This document shows positions 41,551-54,900 of a stretch of 59,305 bases of DNA, piece by piece. The translations under genes were made by a program, and so were the position numbers. The stretch's first letter is position 1. The number at the start of each line of letters is the position of its first letter. The stretch is from Delftia acidovorans (GTDB lineage Bacteria > Pseudomonadota > Gammaproteobacteria > Burkholderiales > Burkholderiaceae_C), in contig JAITUC010000034.1 of the NCBI GenBank assembly GCA_031286585.1, forward strand, positions 1-59,305. Direction: 5' to 3'. Below the pieces are notes generated by a model. That model was not told the DNA's origin. It saw only the letters and a list, made by a program, of their open reading frames with translations, and did not search any database.

Positions 41551-41627
41551 TGGCAGGGGAGGAAGGACTCGAACCCTCGCATGCCGGAATCAAAATCCGG
41601 TGCCTTTACCAACTTGGCGACTCCCCT
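41551..41627 (-). tRNA. tRNA-Gln (anticodon TTG)
   Basis: Read on the minus strand the sequence gives AGGGGAG ... CTCCCCT as the acceptor stem, a D arm, the anticodon stem-loop CCGGA-TTTTGAT-TCCGG with anticodon TTG, GGTTCGAGTCC as the T loop, and an encoded 3' CCA (TGG at 41551-41553 on the plus strand). The length of 77 with CCA is normal. It decodes CAA and CAG by wobble. Confidence 0.95.
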
Positions 41628-41685
41628 AGAAGACCTAAATTCTAAACCGTTTTTTGGGTGCAAAAAGAAAACGCCTTAGATTTTT

Positions 41686-42108
41686 TCAGCGCGGCGAGGC
41701 ATCAGGGCCTTCATCACCCCAGCGTGCGGCCTCTTCAAGCAGATGATCTGCCGCCTCCAGAGAAGCTGCCTGCAGCTCTGGATCGTCTTCCATGCGCTGC
41801 AGCACCTGGTCCACAAGGCCCGGGAACTGCGGATCAGCCCGCAGCGCTTCCCCCAGTTCACGCACCAGCGTGGCTTCCATGAACATGCGAAAGGCCTTGC
41901 GCCGCCTGTCGGGGTCTGCGGCATCCATCCCCTTCAGACGCCGCAGCAAAGGGGCCAGCACGCGGGCGTCGCCCGAGCCCTCCTTCGCAGTGCCATCGGC
42001 AGAACGGGCCTGCTCCCCCTGGCCTTGCGCCTGCCGCAGCCGCGCCTGTTCCAGAGCCTGGGCCCGGATCAGCGCTGCTATGCCTGAGGCGCCGTCAATG
42101 CGAGTCAT
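41686..42108 (-). CDS. Small helical protein of unknown function
   Basis: A 140-residue cytosolic, strongly helical and acidic protein (FRMFMEATLVRELGEALRAD, VDQVLQRMEDDPELQ) with no signal or membrane segment. No family is recognised. It starts 12 bases after the TPR-like gene and is in one transcript with it, divergent from the giant YD-repeat gene. Chaperone or adaptor character is suggested by size and helicity only. Confidence 0.6.
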   Translation of the reverse strand: MTRIDGASGIAALIRAQALEQARLRQAQGQGEQARSADGTAKEGSGDARVLAPLLRRLKGMDAADPDRRRKAFRMFMEATLVRELGEALRADPQFPGLVDQVLQRMEDDPELQAASLEAADHLLEEAARWGDEGPDASPR

Positions 42109-42120
42109 GCGCGGTCTTTA

Positions 42121-42684
42121 TCAATGCGCCGGCCCCGACTGCTGGTAGTTGGAGAGCAGCACATGGGCCACGCCGTCGTCCGCAGGCGGCGCCGATGTCT
42201 CGTGCGAAGGCATCGCTGCAAGAACTCGCTGTATATCTGCCGACATCGCAGGATTGTCCGTGTTGCGTTCCAGGCCGGCCACAAACAACAGCCGCGCCCC
42301 ATCGAAATCATCGCGCGCCAGCGCCACGAACCCCTGTACCCAATGGGGCAACGGGCTGCTGTCGGGCAACTCGGCAAGTGGCTGCCACGTCAGCAGCGCG
42401 CCAGGCACGCGGCCATCGCTGAACTGCAGCAGCCCCAGCTGGTAACGCGCCACATGCCATTGCGGGCTCAGCAGCAGTGCCGTGGAAATGTGATGTTCCG
42501 CACGGCCAATGTCACCCAAGGCAGCGAATTCGGAACCCAGCAAGAAATGCGCGGCACCCGAATCGGGCTGCTCGGCAATGGCCTGCAGGAACAGCTCGGT
42601 GGCGACCGTGCTGTCTCCCTGGGCGCTGGCCTCGAGAGCCTGGTCCAGGGTGGAGCGAGAAGAAAGATTGTCTGATTGGGACAT
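42121..42684 (-). CDS. TPR-like repeat protein
   Basis: A 187-residue cytosolic protein with tetratricopeptide-type helix pairs (ALEASAQGDSTVATELFLQA, HFLLGSEFAALGDIGRAEHH, VARYQLGLLQFSDGRV). Such proteins are scaffolds or secretion chaperones. It is the first gene of a two-gene unit running away from the giant YD-repeat protein; the divergent starts are 308 bp apart. A link with assembly or export of that protein is possible from position but not shown. Confidence 0.75.
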   Translation of the reverse strand: MSQSDNLSSRSTLDQALEASAQGDSTVATELFLQAIAEQPDSGAAHFLLGSEFAALGDIGRAEHHISTALLLSPQWHVARYQLGLLQFSDGRVPGALLTWQPLAELPDSSPLPHWVQGFVALARDDFDGARLLFVAGLERNTDNPAMSADIQRVLAAMPSHETSAPPADDGVAHVLLSNYQQSGPAH

Positions 42685-42992
42685 ATGGGAGCACCAGGGA
42701 GTGCCAGGGATTGGCGGCAGAACGACTTGGAATGACGGCTATTGAGCCCTTCACCCCTTTATCCACTCCTGCGGACATCCGTTGAGCAAACCCGGCCAGT
42801 TCGCAGGGATTCTATCGCCCGGTCTTTTGTCGTTTCGACACCCTGCGCCGCCGAAATCCCCACCAAACTGAAGGGTCTTACTCAACGAATCCGCCAATCG
42901 CCGGATGCATTGCCAGAACGGGCCCCGAAACCTGCGGAATCCTCCGCCTCCTTCTCTCGCGGCCCTCCATGCATATCGATCAAGGGGCACAC
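42685..42992. other. Divergent intergenic region before the giant gene
   Basis: 308 bases between the TPR-like gene and the YD-repeat gene. I see no coding frame, no clear -35/-10 pair and no strong dyad. The ribosome site for the giant gene is AAGGGG at 42982-42987. Confidence 0.5.
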
Positions 42993-45900
42993 ATGGTTGG
43001 CATCGTCAGCGGCAATAGTCTGGGTCTGGGCAACAGCTCTCTGGCCACACTGGGTCAACGCGCCGCACAGGGCAACGCCTCCCAGGGACGCGGCGGCGAG
43101 CAGGTCTTCGTCAACGTCGCCTCCGGCAACCTCGTCATCGCCCACAACGACGACCAGCTCGTGGCCCACGGCGGCGGCTTCCAGGCCGTGCGCACCTACA
43201 ACAGCCAGGGCCTGCTCAATGACGACAACGCAGACAACTGGAGCTCGGGCTTCTACCGCCGCCAGCTGGTGCTCTCGGGCACCTACGGCCAGCCCGGCAG
43301 CACCATCACCCGCACCGAGCGCGACGGCGCAAGCGCCCTCTTCTCCTGGGAAGCGGCCTCCAGCAGCTATGTCAGCACCGACGGCGCCGGTGCCTATGAC
43401 CGCATCGTGCAGCAAGGCTCCAGCTACGTCTTCACCGATGGCGCCACCGGCAACCGCGAGTTCCACGACACCGCCACCGGCCGCCTGGACAAATCCGTGG
43501 ACGCCAGCGGCAACACCACGGCCTACACCTATGACGCCAACGGCAACATCGCCAAACTGGTCAACCCCAGCGGTGAGTCCATCCAGTACGAGTACACGGG
43601 CAACCTGCTGAACCGCATCCGGGTGGTGGACAGCCAGGGCGCCACCACCACGCGCACTAGCTATGCCTACGATGCGCGCAACCGTCTGTCCCAGGTCACG
43701 GTCGATCTCACGCCGCAGGACGGCTCCACGGCTGATGGCAAGCTCTACCGCACCAGCTACACCTACCACGGCGACAGCAACCGCATCGCCACGCTGACCC
43801 AGAGCGACGGCAGCCAACTGACCATCGACTATGTGCAGGTGGGCTCGGAGTTCAAGGTGTCATCGCTGCGTGACGCGCTGGGCCAGACCACGCGCTTTGC
43901 CTACGACACGGCCACGCGCACCACCCAGGTCACGGACCCTGCCGGCAAGGTCTCCAGCTACGCCTACGACGCCAAGGGCCAGCTGCTGAGCATCACCTCG
44001 CCCGCCACCAACGGCGTCTCTGCCGTCCAGCGCTTCGAGTACAACGCCAACGGCGACCTGATCCGCAGCACCGATGCGGACGGGCGCACGGTCTTCATGG
44101 CCTATGACGCCAACGGCAACCAGGTGCTGCAGCGCGATGGCGCGGGCAACACCATCACGCGCACCTACAACGCCCAGAACCGCCTGCTCAGCGAGACCGT
44201 CTACACCCAGCCCGACCCCGATGGAGACGGCACGGCCCAGGCCTCGGGCGCGCAGACCACGCGCTATGTGTACGACGATGCCACGGGCATGCAGCTGCGC
44301 TTTTCCGTCAGCGCCGAGGGCCGGGTCACCGAATACCGGCGCAATGCCTATGGCGAGGTCGTCAGCACGCTGCAGCACCAGGCGGCGCGCTATGGCGCAG
44401 CCGGCGCTTCGACCGAGGCCGCCCTGTCGGCATGGAGCGGGCAGCAGAACCTGCAGCAGCTGCAGCGCACCGACTACGTGCTGGACTTCCGGGGCCAGGC
44501 CCAGGTCACCACCACCTATGCGGCCACCGACGCCGCAGGCAACGGGCTGGCGGCAGGCAGCACGGTCACGCGCCATGTCTACGACCAGGCCGGGCGCCTG
44601 CTGCAGACCATCGATGGCAACGGCGGCAGCACCAGTTATGCCTATGACGGCCTGGGCCGGCTGCTGACGGTGACGGACGCCAAGGGGCAGGTCACGACGA
44701 CCACCTATGACGATGCAGGCCGGCGCATCGTGGTGCTGTCGGCCAATGGGCTGCAGGAGGTGCGCAGCTATGACAGCGCAGGGCGCCTGATCAGCAATCT
44801 TCGCCAGGACACGGCCTCGGCCACTGCCTCGAGCACGACCGCCTTCACCTATGACGCCACGGGACGGCTGGTTTCGACCCAGGACGCCACAGGCGTGCGG
44901 CAATGGAACGTCTATGACGATGCCGGCCGAAAGGTCGCCGAGGTGGATGGCACGGGTGCAGCAACTGAGTACCGCTACAACGCCAGCGGCCAGCTGGTGC
45001 AGACCATTGCCTACGCAAAGGCTCTGCCCCCCAGCGACAACGCTCCCACACTGCAAGCCATACAGGCCCTGGCGGAGGCCGGTGACCGCAAGAGCTGGCG
45101 CATCTATGACGATGCCCAGCGCCTGGTCTGGCAGATCGGCCCTCAGGGCGAGGGCACGCGCACGGACTATGACGGGGCATCGCGTATCGTCGCCGTGACC
45201 CAGCTTGCGACACCCATGCCCATCGACAGCCTGGGCGACGGCTCCCTGCTCGTGGCGCGGGGCACGGGCATCGCAAGGATCGGCACCGGCAGCTCCGGCC
45301 AGTTGGCGCTGCAGGCCATTCCCGCCAAGGCATTGCTCGGCGAACCCGTGCGCATCGTGGCCTCGGGAGCCGGCCTGGGCAATGGCTCCGTCGTATTCAA
45401 GAGCGGCTCCACGGTCTTGGGAACGGTAAAGGCCGTGAACGGCGTTGCGGAAATCACTCTGAGCAACCTGCCCGCGGGCTTGCAGGCCATCAGTGCCAGC
45501 CATGTCTCGGAATCCGGCGAAGCCCTGGCCAGCACCAGCGCGCTCAGCGTCCAGATACAGCAGCGCTCCGAAACATCCCTGCAAGGCACGCCCTCCTCCA
45601 TCACGGTGCCAGGGCGCCTGACACTGACAGCCAAGGTCAGCGGCAGCAATCCGCAGGGCACCGTTTCGTTTTTCCAAGGCGAGACCCTGCTGGGCGTCGC
45701 CACCGTGTCCGCGGGCCAGGCCATCCTGGACATGGATGCCACGCCGGCCCTTCTTCTGAACGGAGCCAATGCCATCAGCCTGCGCTATTCGGGCGATGCT
45801 GTGCACCAGGCCAGTGTTGCCTCGGCCACCGTCAACGCCGTGCATCGCACAGGCCCCACGCCCTCAGACAAGCTGCTGCCCACGCTGGAGGGGTTGCGCA

Positions 45901-48900
45901 TCAACCCGGGCATGGTCGTCCTCCTGACCAACAGCATCGACTCCGGTACCAGCGTCAGTTTCAGCGTTGCCGTCAAGGGCAGCGCGCCTGGCGGTACGGT
46001 CACCTTCCTCATCGATGGCAAGGTGAGGGGCGCTGCCGCCGTCGTCAACGGAATGGCCACGCTCACGGTCAAGGCCTCCGACCTCGAACAGGGGCCGCAT
46101 GATGTCTCGGCCTCATACAGCGGCGACGCATTCCACCAGCCACAGCAGCTCACGGCCAGCGGCGCCTTGCAGGTCATGAAGCTGCCACCCCAGGCCACAG
46201 CTTTCAACGGCGCCATCCGCGTCAGCCCGGGTTCCGAAACAGTGCTCAGGGTCCAGCTCATGGGCCCCCTCACTCCCACGGGCAAGGTGGACTTCTACAG
46301 CAACGGCCAACTTATCGGCAGCGCTGCCCTCGATGCCAGCGGTAACGCCGCACTTGATGCGACCACTCTGCTGCCAGGCGGAAAGCATTCCATTGAAGCC
46401 CGCTATGCAGGCGACGCCAACAATTCGGCGGTGGTGTCCCGGACATTGAAGCTCAACCTGCTTCCAGCTCCCGCCGACATCCAGGTATCCGCCTCTGCCA
46501 GCCGCATCCTGCAGGGCGAGTCGATCGAGCTGACGGCCCGCCTGGCCCCAGAGGCGGCACAAGGCCAGGTCACCTTCTATGCCAATGGGCAGGTGGTGGG
46601 CGTGGCCAACGTCACGGCTGGGCTGGCCCGTCTGACAACCACGGCGCTGCAGTCCGTGGGCAATGCACAGATCACGGCCAGCTATACAGGCAGTGCGGAA
46701 CAGCCCAGCTCGGTACGCACCAACGTGGCACAGGTCCAGGTGGACATCGCTTTGCAGCCCCTGCCCCCTGCCACACAGGTGCAGCCCACGCGCACGGAAT
46801 TGGCAGTCTCGGGCTCCCTCCTGGGGTTGGACAACATCCGCCTGACCGCTTCCATCGATGCCGCTGGCGGCACGCCGGGAGGCACGGTCAGCTTCTACGA
46901 TGGCGACCTGCTGGTAGGCACGGCCAGCGTGGTCAACGGCACGGCCGTGCTGAACCTTGCTTCGCACGCGAGGGCCCCTGCCTTCACAAGCGGCGCCACC
47001 TCGCTCTATGTACCAGCCGCCGGGACAAGGACCCTGCGCGCCGTCTACTCGGGCGATTCGACCCTGGCATCGAGCGCCGCTTCGACCACCCGGGAACTGC
47101 AGACGGGCTTTCTGCCGGATGGCGAAATCACGGCACGGCGTGGCAACGACGGGCGCTACGAGCTGGGCTTCTCCAGCTTCCATACCAGCGGCCCCATCTC
47201 GTTCTACAGCGACGGCATCCTGCTGGGGACTGCTGCCCTCGTGGATGGCTGGGCCAGCCTGACAGGCATCGCCCTGACGCCGGGCGCGCACGAAATCACG
47301 GCAAGCTATCCAGGCAGTGCCATCTACCGCGCCGGCATCGTGGGACGGAATGTGTCCGAACGTGGCGCGAGCCAGCTGGTTTTTGACGCCCAGGGGGTTG
47401 AACAGACAGCGGCCGGCACGGTGCTCAGGGCCCGCGTGCAGGGCACGGCCTCGGGCAGCATCAGCTTCTTCAGCGAAGGCAAGCTCATAGGCTCTGCCAC
47501 GGTGCTCAATGGAACGGCGACGTTGACTACCAGCGCGTTGGCGGCAGGCCTGCACAACATCAGTGCCATCTATTCAGGCGACGACACCAACCTGCCAGGA
47601 GAAACAGCAGCCGTCGCTGTCACGCTCGAAGAGCTGAGTGTCCCCGCCGATACGCGCGCGCCGTCGCAGCTCAGTCTTGACGGCAATGCCAACGACGATC
47701 CCGTCACCATCCGCATTGCCAATGGCGGCGCCACGGGGAAGATCTACGTTTTCGCAGACAGGCAGCTGCTGGGCGAGTACGCCCTGGTCGATGGACAGGC
47801 CCGCATCCCGGCAGGCGCCTTGCCTGCTGGCAATCGCAGCATCCTGTTCGCCTATACGGGCGACGCCGCCCATCAACCTGCCGAAGTGCGCGCCCAGATC
47901 AATCGCCCTGCTGCGGCCGAGGCACTGCCCACCGTGCTGGGCATCCGGACAGAGGGCAACCTGCTGCGCATCGAAGCCCGCGCGGCAGGAGGCGGCAATG
48001 GCAGCTTCAAGATATTCCGCAACGGCCTCCTCTTGCAGACAGTGGCTGCCAGCAATGGCGCAGCAGCGGCCCAGTTGGACAAGGCCCTGCTGGCCGGCGG
48101 TGAATTCTGGGTGGAATACAGCGAGCCGGCATCCGGCCGCTACGGCAGTTCAGGTCGCATACAGTGGACCTCGCTCAGCGAGAGCATCACGGCCGGCACC
48201 GCGAACGTGGCCGACCGCACCACGCGGCAGTTCCACAGCGCAGATGGCCTTGTGTTGGCCACGCTGGACGCCGAAGGCTACCTCGTCGCCCTCAACTACG
48301 ATGCCGCCGGCCGTCTGGCCAGCACCACGCGCTTTGCCACCGCCAGCGATGCGGCCAAGCGCGCCACCGGCACGCTGGCCGAGCTGATGCCCGCCACCAA
48401 CGCCCAGGACATCACCGAGCGCCGCCTGTACGACGGCCAGGGCCGCCTGGCCGCCACAGTGGACGGTGCCGGCTACCTCACCGCCTTCGGCTACGACGCG
48501 GCCGGCCAGCTCACCAGCCAGACCCGCTACGCCACGGCATTGAAGGCGGCCGTGCTGTCCACGCTCACCAGCACCACGGCCGTCGCCGGCATCCGCCCTG
48601 CCGCCAACGCCCAGGACCGCACCACCGTCTTCGAATACGACAAGCTGGGCCAGCTCACGGCCGAGACCGACTGGCAGGGCACGCGCACCGAGCACAGCTA
48701 TGACGCCGCCGGCAACCGCACGGCCAGCACCGTGGCTGCCGGCACCGCTGAAGCGCGCACGCGCCTGGCGCGCTATGACGCGCTGGGCCGCGTCACGGCC
48801 GAACTCAGCGCCGAAGGCGCACGCCAGCTGGCCGCCGCCCAGACACCCGCCCAGATCGAGGCCGTCTGGAGCAGCTACGCCAGCCGCCACACCTATGACG

Positions 48901-51900
48901 CGGCCGGCCGGCGCACCAGCACCACTGATGCCAACGGCCTGCGCACCCTGTTCTTCTACAACGCCGACAATCAGCTCACGCACACCATCAACGCGCTGGG
49001 CGAAGTGGCCGAGACGCGCTACAACGCGCTGGGCCAGGTCAGCGCACAGGTGCGCTACGGCACGCGCATCAACCCGGGCTCGCTGACGGGATCGCTGGCC
49101 GGCGGCCTGGTCAACGGCACGCTGCAGTCGCTGCTGCAGGCGGCCACCAATGCCGCCAAGGACCAGACCACCCAGTACACCTACAACACCAACGGCACCC
49201 TGGCCAGCGAGCGCGACGCGCTGGGCTTCACGCGCAACTACGTCTACAACACCTTCCGCGAAGAGACGCAGCGCACCGAAGCCACCGGCACGGGCACCAC
49301 CAGCACCCTCATCCAAACCCGCTACGACCGGCGCGGCCTGGTCACGGGCCAGGTGCGCGATGCCGGCAAGCTGGCCCTCACCACGGCCGCCACCTACGAC
49401 GCCTTCGGCCGCCAGGTCAGCGCCACGGATGCGCTGGGCCACACGCGCACCCACGCCTACGACAGGCTGGGCCGCGAAGTCAGCAGCACCGACTCGCTGT
49501 GGGCCACGCTCACCACCACCTACGATGCCTTCAGCCGCATCGTCACGCAGGTCAATGCCGAGGGCAGCACCACCCGCTATGCCTACGATGCCAAGGCCCG
49601 TACCGTCACCATCACCACGGACGAAGGGCTGCTGGCCAAACAGACCTACAACCGCCATGGCGACCAGATCAGCGCCTCCGACTCCCAGGGCCACCTGACC
49701 ACCTACACCTTTGACGCCAACGGCCGGCCCACGGGCTCGTCGGCCTCGACCTGGCTGTACGACGCCAAGGTCATGCAGACGGCGGCCACCACCCAGGCCT
49801 ATGACAAGGCCGGCCGGCTGGTCGAGACCGTGGACGCCAACGGCACACGCACCACCATCGCCTACGATGCGGCCAACCGCGTGCTCTCGCGCACCGTGGA
49901 CCCCACGGGCCTGGCGCTGACCACCCAGTACGCCTATGACCCGCTGGGCCGCCAGATCCGCATCACCGAGCCCGGGGGCACCGTCACCGAGCTGCGCTAT
50001 GACGCCAAGGGCCAGTTGCTCGAGCAGATCGTGGACCCCGCAGGCCTGGCCCTGTCCACGCGCTACAGCTACGACGCCCAGGGCCATGCGCTGGAAGTCA
50101 CCAGCCCCGAAGGCACGCTCACGCGCTACACCTACGATGCGGCAGGCCGTCGCACCAAGGAGCAGATCGACCCCAGCGGTCTGAACCTCACGCGCAGCTA
50201 CACCTATGACGCAGGCGGCAACGTCACCAGCAGCGTGGACGCCAACGGCAACACCAGCTACTACCTGTACGACAGCGAGAACCGCCAGATCCTGGCCGTC
50301 GATGGCGCAGGCGGCGTCCAGGAAACCCGCTACGACGCGCTGGGCCGCATCAGCCGGCTGAGCACCTACCGCAACCCGCTCACGGGCTTCGACCTGCAGG
50401 CCTATGTGAACAACGGCCCTTCGTTCGGGCCGGCCACCTGGCCCGAGCAGGTGATGGCGCGCATCGCCCCCACGGCCAGCGATCGGATCGAATACCGCAG
50501 CTACGACGCCAACAACCACCTGCAATCGGTGGTCACGGGGCTGGGCGAGGTCACCACCTACCTGCGCGACGGCAATGGCCGCATCCAGGAGCAGCGCAGC
50601 TACGCCAACCGCATCAGCATCGGGGGCACGGGAGGCTGGACCCCCGGCACCTTCCCCACGCCCGTGGCCGACGATGCGCGCGACCTGCGCACCCGCATGG
50701 TCTACGACGGCATGGGCCGCCTCATCGCCACGGCCGACGGCACGGGCGCCGTGACCGGGCTGCGCTATGACGCGGCCGGCAACGTGGTGCAGCGCGTGCG
50801 TTACGCCCAGACCGTCACCCTGGGCTCGGACCCCTACGACAGCGCCGCCATCTACACGCTGATCGCGCAGGACAGCTCGGCGGCCAACGCGGTCGAGACA
50901 AACACCTACGACCGCGCCGGCCGCCTCACCTGGAGCGCCGATGCGGCCGGCTCGGTCACCGCCTACCAGTACGACCGCGATGGCCGCGTCGTCAAGAAGG
51001 CACGGTTCGCGAGCGCCATCACGGCCGGCCAGCAGCCCCAGGATGTGGTGCAGGCCGGCGCGCTGTCCACCGACTATGTCTATGACGCGGCAGGCCGCCA
51101 GACCCACATCGTGGGTGCGGACGGCGCCGTGGTGCGCCAGGTGTGGGACCGCAACGGCAACCTGCGGCAGCGCACCGAGTTCGCCACCACGATCACGCCG
51201 CCGATCTTTGTGTCGGGCGCCGTCATGGGGCCCATCGTCACCAACTACGACCGCAGCAACATCGGCAACTACCTGCGCACCGCCGCAGGCGACCGCACAA
51301 CGACCCTGGCCTATGACAAGGCCAACCGCCAGGTGCTGGAGGTCAATGCAGCGGGCGCCGTGCGCCAGATCAGCTACAGCAAGGTCTTCGTCGTCACGGC
51401 GGCATCCACAGGTACGGTCACGCCTGGCGCCGCGCAGCAACAGCTGCACAGCCAGACCGTCACCGCCTACGCCAACACCGTGGACCTGTCCGCCCTGGGC
51501 GTGGCCGACATCACGCTGGAGCGCGTCATGGCCATGCTCCAGCCCAACGCCAGCCAGGACCGCGAGACCACGCAGATCCTCGATGGCGCCAACCGCACCG
51601 TGCGCACCATCGACGCCAACGGCTACGCCACTGCGCGCGAATACGACGGCACGGGCCAGCTCACCCACCTCACCGAATACGCCGACAAGTCGGGCAGCGC
51701 CTCGGCCCAGGACCGCCACACGCGCTACAGCTACGACGGCGCAGGCCGCTTGGCCAGCACCACGGACGCGCTGGGCAACCGCGAAACCTACGCCTACAAC
51801 GCGCTGGGCCAGAAAACCGCCTTCACCAACAAGGCCGGTGCCACCTGGAACTACGACTACGACCGCGCGGGCCGCCTGGTGCGCGAGACCTCACCGGCCG

Positions 51901-54900
51901 TGGACCTGGCCGCCGTCAAGGAGCTGGGCGGCGCCCTGGTGCCCGATACAGGCAACACGGGCAGCCAGCGCATCGTCACGCAACTGGCCTACGACAGCTT
52001 CGGCAACCTCACCTCCCGCACCGAGGCCCTGGGCCGGCCCGAGCAGCGCAGCACGCGCTACGAATACGACAAGGCCGGGCGCCAGATCAAGACCGTCTTC
52101 CCGGGCGTGAGTGTGTACAGGGGCGAAGACATCGCTGCCCTGAAGAACAACAGCGCGCTGGGCGCCGCTGCGCGCGTGGAAACCGCTGGTGTGGAGCTCA
52201 GCAGCGAAACCCGCTACGACGCGCTGGGCAACGCCGTGGCCAGCCGCGCCATGGGCATCCCGGGCACGGCCGAGGCCTGGAGCTACAAGAGCTACGACCG
52301 CGCCGGCCGCGTCAGCTTCGACGTGGACGCCGCCGGCTTCGTCACCGGCTACACGCGCAACGCCTGGGGCGAGACCGAGCGCCTGGTGCGCCACGCCCAG
52401 GCCATCGCCCTGCCCTCGCCGGCCGGCACGGCCCTGGCCGATGCCGCCGTGCGCCAGAGCGTGCAGGCGAACCACCCCGCCAACCGGGAAATCCTCACCA
52501 GCTACGACAGGATGGGCCGCACGCTCACCGTGCAGGAACCCCAGGTCTTCAACTACGACAGCCAGACGGGCGAGACCGCCAGCGGGCGCAAGAGCACCAC
52601 CCACGCCTACAACGCCTTCGGCGACCTGGCATCGACCACGGTCAACCTGGGCAATGCGCGCACCGCCGTCACCAGCCACGGCTACGACAAGCTGGGTCGG
52701 CGCGTGGCCACCACCGACGCGATGGGCTTCATCACCACCATGGCCTACGACGCCATGGGCAGCCTGGTGCGCCAGGTCGAATACGCCAAGGCCGGCACCA
52801 TGGCCGCCATCACGGGCACGCCCTACACCGAGGCCGGCGACCGCGTCACCGACTACGGCTACGACCTGCTGGGCCGCAAGACCACGGAAACCCGGCGCGG
52901 CGTGGCGCACACGGGCGTCAACGCCGGTGCCCAGCAACAAGGCGACGTGCTGTACGACAAGACGTCCGACCTCACCACCCGCTACGCCTACGACGCGCTG
53001 GGCAACCTCACGCGGACCACGGACGCGCTGGGCGGCGTGACCTACAACTTCTACGACGCGCTGGGCCGCGTGCGCGCCACCATCACCCCGGCCATGAACC
53101 TGGGCGTGGCGGCCACGGGCGCGGGTGCCAACCCCATCAACCCGCTGACCGAATTCCAGCGCGATGCGCACGGCAACGTGCTGGTCACCACCCAGTACGC
53201 CGCCGGTGCCAACGTGGCGGCCGATGGCAGCAGCTACACCAGGGTGGCCAGCGGCAACGACCGCGTCACCACCGCCAAATTCGACGCCCAGGGCCACACC
53301 ACGCAGATCACGGACGCGCAGGGCTATAGCCGCTACTACGCCTATGACGCGCAGGGCCGTCTGGCCAAGGAGTGGCAGACCGTCACCAGCCACGACAAGA
53401 ACGGCACCGCCAGCCAGGCCAGCCTCTGGCGTGCCTACAGCTATGACGTGCTGGGCCGCCAGACGCACAGCTACGCCCCTTCGGAAAGCATTGCCCTGGG
53501 CACGCTGAGCGTCAGCGACACCGAGCTGAGCTACAACGCCTTCGGTGAAGTGACGCAAAAACGCGTGCTGGACAACGGCCAGGCGCTGCAGGGCGTGGAA
53601 ACCTACGACTACGACAACGCGGGCCGCGTCTGGCGCACCAATGCGGGCGACGGCGTCTACAAGATCCTGGCCTATGACATGCAAGGCCGCCAGACCGCAC
53701 AGCTCATCTCGGAAGGCCTGGACCTGAAGACGGCCTTCCAGGACACGCAATCGGCACTGAATGCCCAGGCAAACAACAAGGCCCAGTTCCGGCGCACGGA
53801 CATGCGCTACGACGCACTGGGCCGTCTGACGCAGACGCTGGCACCCGAGCGTGCAACCGAGCAGCCGATGAGCATCACCACGCGGCAGAACATGCTGTAT
53901 GGGGTGATCTCGCAAAGCGAGGTGATAGGCGACAGAAACACCGGGCTGCTCAACCAGGTCGATCTGGTCTGGCGCTCGCTGGAAGATCTGGGCAGTGGAG
54001 ACGTGCGCATCACGGTGAACTACAACTCCGCGCCCTATAAAACATCCCCCACGGGAGATTCGACCCGGGACGACGAGATCGCCAGTTCTCCGTTACAGAA
54101 AATCGTTGTTGTCTCAGCGGAAGAGGCCCTGGAGGGCTACAGCCTGAAGTGGACCAGCGACTACATCATCGCGAACGGCCCCATGGCCTACGCCCGAGGT
54201 ATCTCTGCCATCACCGGCGTGAAGCTTGAGAAGCTGGACGTCTTCGGGCAATGGAAGACGCTGTACAACGTAGCAGGCCAGTCTCAGCCCGCATCCCTCA
54301 ACTGGACCGAAGGCAGCAGCCCCGGCCAGATCTGGAACGAGGCAGGGGACGGCCGCATTCCCATCTACCGCTACTACAACCGCTACACCGATACCCACCA
54401 TTTCACCACCAGCCTGTCCGAGCGCGAGCGCCTGCTCAACCAGGCCACGGGCTGGTTGGATGAGGGCACGGCCGGCTACGTCAGCAAGGATCCGCAGCCC
54501 GGTCTTATACCGCTGTACCGCTGGACCAAGTCTGGCGACCCCGATGTCTCTCTGTACACGAATGGCGGCGTGCCATCGGCCGGCGGTTCGTGGCAGAACC
54601 AGGGCATAGAGGGCTACGTGGCGCCCTCCTCGCCGAATGTACAGGGCATGACCAGGCTCTACAGGCTGGACAACAGGGTCAGTGGCCGCGGCGACGGTCT
54701 GTACACCACCTCCATCACCGACCGCAATGCCCTGCTGGGATTGAATTCCCGCCCCACCTTTGGCGGCCTTCCCCCCGCGTTGAACTCCCAGATGCTGGCA
54801 GGCGCATTCGGCCTGAGCATCGAAGTCAGCTACCCGCAGGACCTGGTCAGCAAGACCACGCTCGAATACCGCCGCTACGGCAGCAATGACGGCTGGACCA

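Noticed and set aside
48150..51719. 1189-codon minus-strand open frame inside the giant YD gene
   Set aside because: It is a codon-position shadow of the YD repeats: the product is rich in Val, Ala, Gly and His with no domains. The same holds for the long minus frames at 51891-53915, 54114-56252, 56817-59288 and 43860-45845.
48180..54090. CRISPR-like or tandem DNA repeat signal
   Set aside because: The periodicity comes from YD codons (TAYGACGC...GGCCG) in one long frame, with irregular unit length and no conserved direct repeat.
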